Made by a program: the position numbers and the translations under genes. Under the pieces are notes generated by a model. That model did not search any database and had not been told where the DNA came from. It worked only from the letters and a program-made list of their open reading frames with translations. DNA of 64,000 bases from Methylomagnum ishizawai (GTDB taxonomy: Bacteria; Pseudomonadota; Gammaproteobacteria; Methylococcales; Methylomonadaceae), in assembly GCA_945861705.1 (NCBI GenBank), contig CAMAVM010000002.1:62001-126000 (forward strand). The letters run 5' to 3'. Of the stretch, positions 20,401-28,569 are shown one piece after another; the first letter of the stretch is position 1; every line of letters begins with the position of its first letter.

Positions 20401-21522
20401 CATTTTGCCGCTGATCGTGTCGTTGATGGTGTAACCCGCGCCGTCGAAATCCAGCCACAATTTCCGGTTGATCGACAGTTGGTTAGGCTCAGGTTCGGGA
20501 TCGCCCCGACGGATGACTTTCAAGTCCATGTTTTCGCCCTGGTTGATTTTATACGTGGGCAAATGCCGCCATTCCTCAGGTGCATTGGTCTGGCTGGCAT
20601 CAATCGACACCAGCTTTTCGACCTCAACAACACGTAAATCAGGACGGGCGTCAAACATCCAGATTTCCGAACTCGGCCAGTCTGGATTGCTTGCAGCCAA
20701 GGCAATGGCATTGGTTTCCTTGATACTTCTGGCTTCAATATCCACCTGCCAACGGCCTGGACGCACTTGTATCAATAACTGCCCATCTGGCTCAATACGA
20801 GCCGGCAGCGGACTTTGCAAACTCAATGGGATAAAATCGTTGAGGACGGGCTTCGCCAGTTTGACTTCGCGCTGCTCGCCTGAGACTTCCAGCACCAAGC
20901 GGGTCGTCACTTGCATCGGCACGTCATCGGCGATTTTCCTGAACACCTGGATGTCCAGGCTGTTTTGGACGTTCTCCGGTTTTTTTTGGCCGATGTCGTT
21001 TTCAGTCAACCACAGTTGCCCATCTCTGATGCTGGGCATGGGTATCGCTGCACTATTAATACTCAGGCTGATAAGCCCAGTATCTGCTGGAATACTTAGG
21101 CTTTCAGGAATCGCATCCCAAAAAAAATCGCCCTTGATGTGATAAGTGCCAGCCGCCAGTTTTATGGACGGAACGCCATTCCTGTCCAGCACGGTCGCAG
21201 CCTTATCATTGGAGGTGACATTTTGCGGCCAATGTTTTTGATCGCCCGGTAGCGTCACCCAGCTTTCCTTGTAGACATCCCAGCTAATCGCAAACGTGCC
21301 TTTAGTGGCAGTAAAATCCAAGTCCAACTGGCTAGGCCAGCTACAGCGTTTTTGCTCGTAACTGTTGTAGATGAATGGACAGGCAAGCTCAGGCTGATCT
21401 TGTAAGACCCAGTTAATCCAGGGTTTTAGGGGTTCAGGGACTTGTTCTGGGGTTAGTAGTTTGGCATGGGCGTAAGCAGTGAAAAATATACACAGTAATA
21501 AAAACGTGATTGTTCGGCCCAT
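17425..21522 (-). CDS. large envelope protein with signal peptide and multiple membrane segments, unrecognised
   Basis: I chose the ATG at 21522 (MGRTITFLLLCIFF, 1365 residues) because GGAGG lies 6 bases upstream. Layout by eye: a signal peptide ending AYAHA (about residue 20); a beta-rich soluble region (20-470); four closely spaced hydrophobic segments (about 475-565); a Pro/Met/Ala linker (575-640); two further hydrophobic segments (685-735), the last ending like a signal cleavage site (AYAD); a second beta-rich region (740-1190) with CLPNC near its start; then about five C-terminal hydrophobic segments and a charged tail. Short motifs such as GQLLIQVRPGRWQVDI and GLWLNVPEGKHEVVL recur in both halves. 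I know no function. It appears monocistronic, with an IS30 element 35 bp upstream. Confidence 0.85.
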   Translation of the reverse strand: MGRTITFLLLCIFFTAYAHAKLLTPEQVPEPLKPWINWVLQDQPELACPFIYNSYEQKRCSWPSQLDLDFTATKGTFAISWDVYKESWVTLPGDQKHWPQNVTSNDKAATVLDRNGVPSIKLAAGTYHIKGDFFWDAIPESLSIPADTGLISLSINSAAIPMPSIRDGQLWLTENDIGQKKPENVQNSLDIQVFRKIADDVPMQVTTRLVLEVSGEQREVKLAKPVLNDFIPLSLQSPLPARIEPDGQLLIQVRPGRWQVDIEARSIKETNAIALAASNPDWPSSEIWMFDARPDLRVVEVEKLVSIDASQTNAPEEWRHLPTYKINQGENMDLKVIRRGDPEPEPNQLSINRKLWLDFDGAGYTINDTISGKMTKGWRLDALPEMQLGKVSLDGKSQLITLTGSGKQGVEVRKGTIALDADSRSVGNIRSISAVGWAQNFNQVNAELNLPPGWRLLATSGVDNVPDTWIARWTLLDLFLVLIAALATSRLFGRLWGLFALLTLVLIWHEAGSPQYVWLNILAATALLKVLPQGKFLTGITWYRNAFWLALILIVVPFMVNQVRTGLYPQLEYPWQQAVFPTMPSPTPIVMNQATSAMDAAAPAAEPMQEQEMAKSVMPEQKRKYASSGLASPSYELSTDFSRYDPDAKVQTGPGLPQWQWHQVHLSWNGSVDSGQELRLWYLSPTLVMLLNFIRVALVTVLAMLMFGLAEKLSFKFKAAAPALLWLLLLPLMAMPTQKAYADFPTQEVLDELKNRLLEAPDCLPNCAQIPHMQATIDDKVLAVTLQIHAQQSVNVPLPASYEQWFPNQITVDGKAALGLYRSNNGLWLNVPEGKHEVVLRGVPPLLATFTLPLPLRPNHVVVTATNWTVSGLQDNGQADNQLQFNRTSKEADTAKSTNLAPGILPPFVKLERTLQLGLDWRVITQVIRLSPADSAVVVEIPLLAGESVTTPGIHVKNGKVEVNMPAQQGVMQWESTLEKSEKVTFSAAQTNQWIEIWKADVSPIWHIEASGITVIHNNNEGQWLPEWHPWPSETLVLQITRPKTLEGQTLTIDNSQLSIRPGKRALDADLTMSIRSSQGSQHTLTLPEQAVLQTVAINGQTLPLRQEGRKLMLPINPGKQDVTLSWQEQSEISSVTKTPQLDLGQPSVNTRLNIGLGQDRWVLFVWGPKLGPAVLFWGVLVVIVILSMGLGKIPLTPLKHWQWFLLLLGLSQVPMESACLVVAWLMVLGWRGLRPNNNFKYFNLLQVIIGVFTVFSLAILVFAVEQGLLGGSPDMQITGNQSSAYNLNWYQDRSPSTLPQATVVSVPLMAYRLLMLVWSFWLAASLLNWLKWGWNCYSTNGLWNKKVEKKESTKTASGQKDSSN

Positions 21523-21659
21523 GACTGTCCTCCAAAAGAATAGTAACTTAAGAAACGGCGGATTCAACTCTGAAGTGCAATCGCCCTTAACAGGATATGA
21601 AGAAGGTTAGCTGATATAGTTTCAATCTTTTTTCAATCCGACCAAAGACGAGAAAGCAC

Positions 21660-22676
21660 TTGAAAAACTATAGTCAGCTAACACAAGGCCTAAGATACCA
21701 GATTGAGATATTAAAGAAAGCCGGTAAGAATCAAAAAGCCATAGCGGGGTTGGTTAATGTCTCGCCCAGTACGATATGCCGTGAATTGCAACGCAATACA
21801 GGCAAGCGGGGCTATAGGCCCAAACAGGCGCAACGCAAGGCCGAAACCCGAAGGAAACGGGCGGTGAAGCCGTTGAAAATGACATGGGCAGTTATTGATT
21901 TGATTGAGGCTAAGCTTGGCATCAACTGGAGTCCTGAACAGGTTTCAGGCTGGTTAAAACAAACACAAGGCATCGCGATTAGTCATGAGCGGATCTATCA
22001 GCATATCTGGACAGACAAGTCGGATGGCGGCACGTTGTACCAGCACCTTCGGTACAGCGGCAAGAAACGCAAGCAATACGGTTCTAAGGACAAGCGGGGG
22101 CAGATCAGGAACCGGGTCAGTATTGATGACCGTCCACTGATAGTCAGTGAAAAAACCCGCCTTGGCGATTGGCACTGCGGGTTCCCTACCCGCCGCTGCA
22201 CTTCCTCCATCCCTGGAGGTCGGGAGATAGACACCGTCATCGGTAAACATCATCAAGGCGCATTGGTCACAATAGTTGACTGGGTATCCAAGTTTACCTT
22301 AATCAAAAAGGTGACCAGCAAACACGCCGAAGTCGTGACAGAAGCCACCATCACGTTGCTAAGACCTTATTTGGACAAGACCTTGACCATCACCGCAGAC
22401 AACGGCAAAGAGTTTGCCGGGCATGAAAAAATCAAGGCGGCGCTGGCTGCGGAGGTTTACTTTGCCCACCCTTACAGCTCGTGGGAGCGCGGCCTGAACG
22501 AAAGCACCAATGGCTTGATCAGGCAATACTTTACCAAAGGCAGCCGTTTTGAGAACATAACGGACAAAGACGTTGACAACGTGATGGAAAAACTCAACCA
22601 CCGACCCCAGAAAACCCTGAATTACAGAACACCCCATGCGGTCTTTTTTGCAGATAATTTGCTAGAAGCCGCATGA
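21660..22676 (+). CDS. IS30-family transposase with in-frame 51-bp insert
   Basis: A 338-residue DDE transposase starting at TTG. The N-terminal helix-turn-helix reads KNQKAIAGLVNVSPSTICREL. The integrase core has the first acid in EIDTVIGKHH, the second in TADNGKEFAGH, and the glutamate region NESTNGLIRQYFTKG. Between GDW and EIDTVIG, which are adjacent (W then E-x-D-T) in IS30 relatives, lie 17 extra residues (HCGFPTRRCTSSIPGGR, encoded by 22173-22223) that look like an in-frame insertion. The frame stays open, but the insert abuts the first catalytic aspartate, so activity is doubtful. Confidence 0.9.
   Translation: MKNYSQLTQGLRYQIEILKKAGKNQKAIAGLVNVSPSTICRELQRNTGKRGYRPKQAQRKAETRRKRAVKPLKMTWAVIDLIEAKLGINWSPEQVSGWLKQTQGIAISHERIYQHIWTDKSDGGTLYQHLRYSGKKRKQYGSKDKRGQIRNRVSIDDRPLIVSEKTRLGDWHCGFPTRRCTSSIPGGREIDTVIGKHHQGALVTIVDWVSKFTLIKKVTSKHAEVVTEATITLLRPYLDKTLTITADNGKEFAGHEKIKAALAAEVYFAHPYSSWERGLNESTNGLIRQYFTKGSRFENITDKDVDNVMEKLNHRPQKTLNYRTPHAVFFADNLLEAA
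22173..22223. repeat. 51-bp double-hairpin insert inside the IS30 transposase
   Basis: The segment contains two perfect short hairpins: GCGGGT/ACCCGC (22177-22182 with 22188-22193) and CCTCCA/TGGAGG (22204-22209 with 22214-22219). It is a multiple of three and stop-free, and interrupts the expected GDW-EIDTVIG junction. It looks like a small REP-type palindromic element landed in the coding sequence. Confidence 0.65.
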
Positions 22677-22737
22677 TTACTAAGATTGCACTTCGGAGTT
22701 GAATCCGCCCTTTTTAAAGTGTGAACAATTGCACCCC

Positions 22738-23271
22738 TTAAGGTGAAACTGCATTTTGTATGTTTTGTTGATTTTGTAGAATGGGTGTTGAACTAGCGGG
22801 TGGTGAAACTACGTCGTTTTGAACAGCAGGATCAGTTGTTGCTGACGCTTTAGGTGTTTCTAGTGCTGGCGCACCAGCCACTTTAATCAGCCAACCCATT
22901 GATGTATAACAACCTAATAATGCTGGAATGCGGACATTAATACGAATAACTTTTCCGGTTAACGCAGCCGGTAATTTTGCCTTAACCTTATGAAAAGTAT
23001 CAGTACTTTCAACAGTAAATGGAATAGGTTGGTCTTTAGCCAATAATTTTATTTTTTTTACATCTGTCCAGCCGGAGACAATAAAGCTAAAATCCGTCTC
23101 AGCTGGCGCTTCCTTTTTTTGCACCCCAATATATTCTGGAAGGGTAAACTCTTGGACTTTCGGGTTTCTACAGATGTCTTTTTTTTTGTCATCTTCGTAA
23201 GCATACGCTTCAAAACTGCACAGAGTCACAGTAAGCAACGCTAAAAACTTTATTATGGTGAGTATTTTCAT
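22738..23271 (-). CDS. periplasmic protein of unknown function
   Basis: I chose the ATG at 23271 (MKILTIIKFLALLTVTLC, 177 residues), with GAGGATGGACG upstream as ribosome site; the longer frame to 23331 lacks a signal peptide at its start. The signal peptide ends near AYAYED. The mature part has one Cys in DICRNPKV and one in ALLGCYTS, which could form a disulfide, followed by a Pro/Ala/Ser-rich low-complexity tail. I do not recognise the family. It is divergent from purM, and downstream lies the IS30 right end, so any original downstream partner may have been separated. Confidence 0.7.
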   Translation of the reverse strand: MKILTIIKFLALLTVTLCSFEAYAYEDDKKKDICRNPKVQEFTLPEYIGVQKKEAPAETDFSFIVSGWTDVKKIKLLAKDQPIPFTVESTDTFHKVKAKLPAALTGKVIRINVRIPALLGCYTSMGWLIKVAGAPALETPKASATTDPAVQNDVVSPPASSTPILQNQQNIQNAVSP

Positions 23272-23406
23272 CGTCCATCCTCGGTGTGTGTTGATTTTTG
23301 ATAATAATTGTTGCCCCAAAATGGGGAGCAAAGCCGCTTTGATTATTTTTCTTTTATGTTGTCTTGTACAATACCAGCAACAGCAATTTTAGCAAGAGAA
23401 CCACCA

Positions 23407-24450
23407 TTGAGCGAACAAAATCAAGAAAGTCTGAATTATAAAAGTGCCGGAGTCGATATTGCCGCTGGGAGTGCGTTAGTCGAGCGGATTAAACCCATCG
23501 CAGCACGAACGCGAACAGCCGGTGTATTAGCAGGGTTGGGCGGCTTTGGCTCCCTGTTTGAACTGCCTTTAGACCGCTACCAAAACCCCATCTTGGTATC
23601 CGGTACGGATGGTGTAGGCACAAAATTAAAGTTGGCAGTTGAGTCCGGCATCCACAACACTGTGGGAATTGATTTAGTGGCGATGTGTGTCAACGACATC
23701 ATCGTGCAGGGCGCAGAACCCTTGTTTTTCCTCGATTATTTTGCCACTGGCAAGTTGGATGTCGATACCGCCGCCGCTGTTATCGAAGGCATAGGTGCGG
23801 GTTGCGAACTGGCAGGAGCTGCATTGGTAGGCGGTGAAACCGCTGAAATGCCCGGTATGTACGCCGATGGTGAGTACGATCTCGCCGGATTTTGTGTGGG
23901 CATCGTCGAAAAAAGCAAAATAATTGACGGTAGTAAGGTTAAAGTGGGCGATAAGCTCATTGGTATCGCATCATCAGGACCACATTCCAACGGTTATTCC
24001 TTAATCCGCAAAATTTTGGAACACAGCAATGCCGCATTATCCGATCCCTTTGAAGACAACACTTTAGGAAAAGCATTGCTTAAACCTACTCGAATTTACG
24101 TTAAGTCTTTGTTATCCCTGATAGATCAAGTTCCCGTACACGCTTTAGCCCACATAACGGGTGGCGGCATCACAGAAAACCTGCCTAGGGTATTACCCGA
24201 AGGTATTTCGGCACATATCGATCTTGCTGCTTGGGAAGTTCCATCTATTTTCAAATGGTTACAACATAAAGGCAAGGTATCACTCGCTGATATGTTGACG
24301 ACGTTTAACTGCGGTGTAGGTATGATTGTTGTTGTCGCAGCAGACCACGAAAGTGCCGCACTTAGGTATCTTGAGAAATCAGGGGAAACGGTATTTCCGA
24401 TGGGTGAACTGCTTGCTTCAGAAGGTAAAGCGCAGGTGATTTATCGGTAA
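23407..24450 (+). CDS. purM: phosphoribosylformylglycinamidine cyclo-ligase
   Basis: PurM closes the imidazole ring, making AIR from FGAM with ATP in purine synthesis. I chose a TTG start at 23407 ([18 protein letters not shown], 347 residues). It gives the normal family length, and homology begins at [12 protein letters not shown]; an ATG at 23356 would add 17 residues with no family counterpart. [34 protein letters not shown] and [15 protein letters not shown] are the conserved substrate and ATP blocks. It stands alone, divergent from the periplasmic gene; purN is not adjacent. Confidence 0.95.
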   Translation: MSEQNQESLNYKSAGVDIAAGSALVERIKPIAARTRTAGVLAGLGGFGSLFELPLDRYQNPILVSGTDGVGTKLKLAVESGIHNTVGIDLVAMCVNDIIVQGAEPLFFLDYFATGKLDVDTAAAVIEGIGAGCELAGAALVGGETAEMPGMYADGEYDLAGFCVGIVEKSKIIDGSKVKVGDKLIGIASSGPHSNGYSLIRKILEHSNAALSDPFEDNTLGKALLKPTRIYVKSLLSLIDQVPVHALAHITGGGITENLPRVLPEGISAHIDLAAWEVPSIFKWLQHKGKVSLADMLTTFNCGVGMIVVVAADHESAALRYLEKSGETVFPMGELLASEGKAQVIYR

Positions 24451-24654
24451 CTTTGATAAATACAGCGTGTAACTGTTGATATTATTAGCCGTATTAAAGA
24501 GAAGAAACACGAACAAAATAACATTGTTATTCAATCGGTTATAGATTCGCGTTCTATGTAATTGATTTTTATTGTTGCCAAAACCTGCTTCTGAATTGAT
24601 TAAACTTGTTCGCGTTAAACAAAATCCTGCGCGAGTTTTTGCCCCTGAGTAGAT

Positions 24655-25284
24655 CTAAGCTGACTTCGGCCAAGCAAATTCGGGTATACCTTTGATTGCC
24701 GTTTTTTCCATGTGGACGTACTGTAATCCCATCAAAGTTCCACCTTCGCTCAGGTGTTCTACCCAGATCACTTTTATTTCGCCTTCCAGCCCTAGCTGTT
24801 TAAATTCAAAAACAGTAACGACTCCTACTTCAACATAAACCGTCTCGGCAAGGCGAATCATAATTCCATCCACAGATACATTAACTGCATTAAATTCAAG
24901 GTATTGACCATTGAATAATATGTGTCCAGTCCCAGGCAGGTTTTTCCGATAGGCTTTTCTTTTATACAAAAGGTCATTGACATCATACGCAACGTTCTTG
25001 AATTCCAAGGCGAGCAAAATGTGATCGTCTTGCAAATCAACCCTGATAACTTCAACTTCGCCAGCCAAGCGCATATCTGGGAGATATAGATCAATTATTG
25101 TTGAGGCTAATAGCGTATTGAAAATACCCTTAATGTCACTTTTGCCGACCTTGCTATTTAATTGAGCAAGAACACCGGTGATGGATATGTTTTTTATAGT
25201 GATCGGCTGTTCTTCGCCGGCCAAATAAATCAGACCATTCGTGGTTAAATTTTTCCGATAGGGTCTTAACAGCATTGAACTCAT
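24655..25284 (-). CDS. tandem PilZ-like domain protein
   Basis: I chose the ATG at 25284 (MSSMLLRPYRKNL, 209 residues), preceded by GAGGAG at good spacing. Two repeats of a PilZ-like beta-barrel are visible. The first is RPYRKNLTTNGLIYL with ITIKNISITGVLAQL (about residues 7-45); the second is RKAYRKNLPGTGHIL with NAVNVSVDGIMIRL (about 100-140). Each keeps the R-x-x-R-like and D/N-x-S-x-x-G-like positions in degenerate form. PilZ domains bind cyclic di-GMP, but the degenerate arginines make binding uncertain. No operon partner is evident. Confidence 0.75.
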   Translation of the reverse strand: MSSMLLRPYRKNLTTNGLIYLAGEEQPITIKNISITGVLAQLNSKVGKSDIKGIFNTLLASTIIDLYLPDMRLAGEVEVIRVDLQDDHILLALEFKNVAYDVNDLLYKRKAYRKNLPGTGHILFNGQYLEFNAVNVSVDGIMIRLAETVYVEVGVVTVFEFKQLGLEGEIKVIWVEHLSEGGTLMGLQYVHMEKTAIKGIPEFAWPKSA

Positions 25285-25446
25285 GTAAATCTCCTCGTGG
25301 TATCGCAATCCGCGCATGTCCTGTACGGACTTCTAACGCCGTTGTCTTGTCGCATAATCATTACTTATTTTGTAGTTTCCTACAACAGTTATTTAATAAT
25401 TCAATTTTTAATTTTGAAACAAGCATAGACTGTTTTTACAAAAATG

Positions 25447-27687
25447 TTATTTCCAGATAGTAACTATATTGGTGAAGTCATCCGTCCACGGTTTGACATC
25501 AAAGGTTACTGGAAGTTTTTGCCACAACCCAAGTTGGCTTTGCCTTAATAATTCTAAAGTTTCCGGTTTTTTCGCTAGGACTACCCAATCAGTTGCAACC
25601 ACTAAGGGAATGTCCTGCTGGGGCTTGAATTCCTGGATCAATCCCGACAATTGCACAGATTTTTCGTGTACCGCCAGCACTTTTTTCAACGCCAAATGGC
25701 GATTGGTGATGTGCAATGCCAGGATGCCGTTTGGCTTGATTTTGTCAAAGTAGAGCTTGATGGCTTCCTGGGTCAGCAAATGGGTCGGGATAGAGTCCGA
25801 ACTAAAAGCATCGACCACGAACAAGTCAAACTTGTGGTCAGGCTCTTTTTCTAATGACAAGCGGGCATCGCCCACCGTCATCGTCATTTTCGGATTGCAC
25901 TGGCTGATAAAGGTAAAGTAAGTTGGGTTGCTGGCAACATCGACGACCAGCGGATCCAACTCATAAAACGTCCAGTTTTGCTGGGGCTTGGTGTAGCAAG
26001 ACAGTGTTCCTGCGCCCAATCCGATGATGCCGACGACCCAGTTATCGTTAACTTTGTCGTATTCGCTGAAAAGCTGGCCGATAGGCCCTTGGTGGCTGAA
26101 GTACGTGGACGGCGTGCGTGAATCTTTGTCCGCCAAGCGTTGAGCACCGTGTTTGGTGGTGCCATGGTAGAATTCGCGGTATTTTTCGGGCTGACCTTGC
26201 TCATTGGTCAACATGCTTTCGCGGACGGACAATACGCCAAAGAAAGTCCGCTCCTGGTATAAGGTGTGCGACAGCAAGCCATGCAAGCCAAAGGTAAAGA
26301 AGATGAGAATGCCCGTCAGCACGGCCAGCGTGACCGGTTGCGCCCTGAACGAATAGGTCAAGCCTGCCAGCAGGATCAGGCCAACGCCGATAGTGTCCAG
26401 GTATTGCGGCAAATCATCGATACTGAAAAATAGACCTAATCCGACAATCAATAGCAGAACAGGAAAGATCAATTGCATTAACCATTCTTTCCTATTGCGG
26501 ACAGAATCTACCAAGCCAGGACGTAGCAACAGCGCGGCGATTATCATCAAAGGATATTCGTAGACGGCATTAAAAATAAAGGGTGCGACGAAGGTGTTAA
26601 ACATCCCGCCCAACATGCCGGCAAATGACATGATTAAATAATAGGTGGTCAAGTGCCTGGTATTGGGCCTAAGTCTGGCGAGTTCGCCATGGCACACCAT
26701 CACCGCCAGGAAGAATGCGGTCAAATGCAAACCCAAATCCACCCAATAAGGCAATACCGCCGGATTGATGAAGGAGAACGCAATAAATGGCAGCAACACG
26801 ATGGGTTGCAACGTGACCATTAACGGATGGACTTTATCGTGCCATTTTGAAAACACGATAATGAAGGTGAGCAAGTAAACCGTCAGCGGAATGATCCACA
26901 ACAACGGCACAGAGGCGATGTCCGTACTGATGAACGTGGTCAAACCCAGCAATAAGCTGGATGGTACGAATGCCAGTGCCAGCCAGTGCAGTTTGGTGGT
27001 TAAGCTGAGTTCGTCGTCTTGAGTAGCGGGTTCTTCGACTGCTTCCTTTGCTTGCTGGGCTTTCCATAAAATGAAAGCACACGCTGCGATCAACAGGCAA
27101 AGCACCAGAAAGCCCATGCTCCAATCCGATTTCTGGTTAGCCAGGCCAATATTCGGTTCGACCACAAAAGGATAACTCAGTAAAGCAATCAAACTGCCGA
27201 TGTTGCTGGCGGCATACAGATAATAAGGGTCGTCACTGGTGTGATGACCGACATTGGCAAACCATTTTTGGATCAACGGCGCAGTCGTGGAAACCACGAA
27301 AAACGGCAAGCCGATTGAAAGAAACAACACACCAAGCAGCCAAAACGTCGGATTGTTTTCAGTTGGCGGTGAAACACTTTCAGGCAAACCGACAGGCAAT
27401 GCCAAAAAGCTAACCAAAATGACGGCAATATGCACCAGGATTTGCTTATGCTGGTTGAGCCGAGTAGAGAGGAAATGGGCATACAAATAGCCGAGGAATA
27501 AAATGCTTTGATAAAACACCATGCAGGTGTTCCAGACGGCAGGCGAGCCACCCAGTAACGGCAACAAAATCTTGCCGAACATGGGTTGCAGCACAAACAT
27601 TAATGCCGCACTGATGAATAAGGTTCCCGCAAATAAAAAAATCAGAAATAAACTGCGGTCGGTTTTGGTGTTGGCTGGCGAATTCAT
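25447..27687 (-). CDS. fused MFS-type membrane / spermidine synthase-like protein
   Basis: The 746-residue protein has an N-terminal part of roughly 480 residues with many membrane helices, beginning LFLIFLFAGTLFISAALMFV. The C-terminal 250 residues resemble spermidine synthase, a Rossmann methyltransferase fold: GIIGLGAGTLSCY is the nucleotide loop, FYELDPLVVDVA the acidic strand end, and LFVVDAFSSDSIPTHLLT the catalytic-loop region. Related fused proteins are widespread, but their substrates are mostly unknown, so a polyamine role should not be assumed. A terminator separates it from the upstream cytochrome gene. Confidence 0.85.
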   Translation of the reverse strand: MNSPANTKTDRSLFLIFLFAGTLFISAALMFVLQPMFGKILLPLLGGSPAVWNTCMVFYQSILFLGYLYAHFLSTRLNQHKQILVHIAVILVSFLALPVGLPESVSPPTENNPTFWLLGVLFLSIGLPFFVVSTTAPLIQKWFANVGHHTSDDPYYLYAASNIGSLIALLSYPFVVEPNIGLANQKSDWSMGFLVLCLLIAACAFILWKAQQAKEAVEEPATQDDELSLTTKLHWLALAFVPSSLLLGLTTFISTDIASVPLLWIIPLTVYLLTFIIVFSKWHDKVHPLMVTLQPIVLLPFIAFSFINPAVLPYWVDLGLHLTAFFLAVMVCHGELARLRPNTRHLTTYYLIMSFAGMLGGMFNTFVAPFIFNAVYEYPLMIIAALLLRPGLVDSVRNRKEWLMQLIFPVLLLIVGLGLFFSIDDLPQYLDTIGVGLILLAGLTYSFRAQPVTLAVLTGILIFFTFGLHGLLSHTLYQERTFFGVLSVRESMLTNEQGQPEKYREFYHGTTKHGAQRLADKDSRTPSTYFSHQGPIGQLFSEYDKVNDNWVVGIIGLGAGTLSCYTKPQQNWTFYELDPLVVDVASNPTYFTFISQCNPKMTMTVGDARLSLEKEPDHKFDLFVVDAFSSDSIPTHLLTQEAIKLYFDKIKPNGILALHITNRHLALKKVLAVHEKSVQLSGLIQEFKPQQDIPLVVATDWVVLAKKPETLELLRQSQLGLWQKLPVTFDVKPWTDDFTNIVTIWK

Positions 27688-27792
27688 TGTTATTATTCTA
27701 GGTTTAGCTGGGTTTAATCTTATCTAACTTGTTAATCGCTCTATGATAAACCATTTACCTAGCCTTGCGGCACTCGAAAATCACCAAGCAAT

Positions 27793-27819
27793 AAAAAAGG
27801 CGGATTATCCGCCTTTTTT
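27793..27819 (-). terminator. strong intrinsic terminator (bidirectional form)
   Basis: AAAAAAGGCGGATTATCCGCC followed by TTTTTT forms a GGCGGA/TCCGCC stem flanked by A- and T-runs. On the minus strand it lies just after the cytochrome c4 gene and before the MFS/spermidine-synthase-like gene, so it probably ends the cytochrome transcript. Confidence 0.85.
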
Positions 27820-27845
27820 GACTGCTATATTGAATGTAAACTGAG

Positions 27846-28412
27846 TTATAAGAAACCGAAAAACGCCGCTAACGCTTTTATTTCGTCTTCCGAAAGGTTT
27901 CCAGCTATTGCTTGCATGGCTCCATTTATTCTTGAGCCGCTTTTGTAATCGGTCAATTGTTTAGTCAGATAATCAGGATGCTGCCCAGCCAATCTTGGAA
28001 ATTCGCCGTTGCCCTCGCCAGATGTGCCATGACAACCTAAACAGACTGCGGCCTTATCCTTGCCTTTCTGCACTAACGCAGGGTCACCGCCAGCCTTCGC
28101 TGGTTGTTGGACGGCAAAATAAGCCCCGTAGTTGTTGATGTCTTCCACTGTCAACTTACTGGTTTGCGCTTGCATCACCGCATTTTTGCGCTCGCCTGAC
28201 TTATACGCCTTGAGTTGATTCACGATATAAACCGATTGCTGCGCCGCCAAGCTAGGCCATTGGGCATCGCCGCTCTTGCCCTTATCACCGTGGCACACGA
28301 AGCAGGTAGCCGCTTTTTGCTCCACCGATGTCAACTCGTTCGCCGAGACTTGCATTGCCCAATAACAGGCCAAAAATAGCGAGAAAGTAAACGCTTGCCT
28401 AAAAAAGTGCAT
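27846..28412 (-). CDS. diheme cytochrome c4-type protein
   Basis: A 188-residue exported protein with a signal peptide ending near WAMQVSA. It has two c-type heme sites, CFVCHG (about residues 37-42) and CLGCHG (about 125-130), each within a repeated cytochrome c domain. Distal methionines lie in KNAVMQAQ and INGAMQAI. Two similar halves are typical of cytochrome c4, a periplasmic electron donor to terminal oxidases. A GAGGTGA ribosome site lies upstream of the ATG. It is monocistronic by its terminator, and divergent from the Nudix gene. Confidence 0.9.
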   Translation of the reverse strand: MHFFRQAFTFSLFLACYWAMQVSANELTSVEQKAATCFVCHGDKGKSGDAQWPSLAAQQSVYIVNQLKAYKSGERKNAVMQAQTSKLTVEDINNYGAYFAVQQPAKAGGDPALVQKGKDKAAVCLGCHGTSGEGNGEFPRLAGQHPDYLTKQLTDYKSGSRINGAMQAIAGNLSEDEIKALAAFFGFL

Positions 28413-28569
28413 GGGTCACCTCAGAAAAATTAATACGAAGGCTATTAGGAGCTTCTTGTAGCGTTATCTTAACGTTAACAACAAGCTGATTCGTAAAATA
28501 TGATTATAATTCGGCTCTTAATATACAGCCAAATGTGATGAAAGATAATGAAAACTTCACCAAACTGCC

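Larger units (their letters stand above)
21557..22709 (+). mobile_element. IS30-family insertion sequence
   Basis: The element is bounded by 26-bp inverted repeats: left arm 21557-21582 (starting GGCGGATTCAACTC) and right arm 22684-22709 (its reverse complement with one mismatch, at base 15). It is 1153 bp long with a single transposase gene. I see no convincing target duplication. A second, internal inverted repeat (21606-21622 with 21665-21682) flanks the transposase start. Confidence 0.9.

Noticed and set aside
23308-23406. N-terminal extension of purM from the first ATG at 23308
   Set aside because: The added 33 residues overlap the divergent gene's leader and have no family counterpart; the TTG at 23407 fits the known length.
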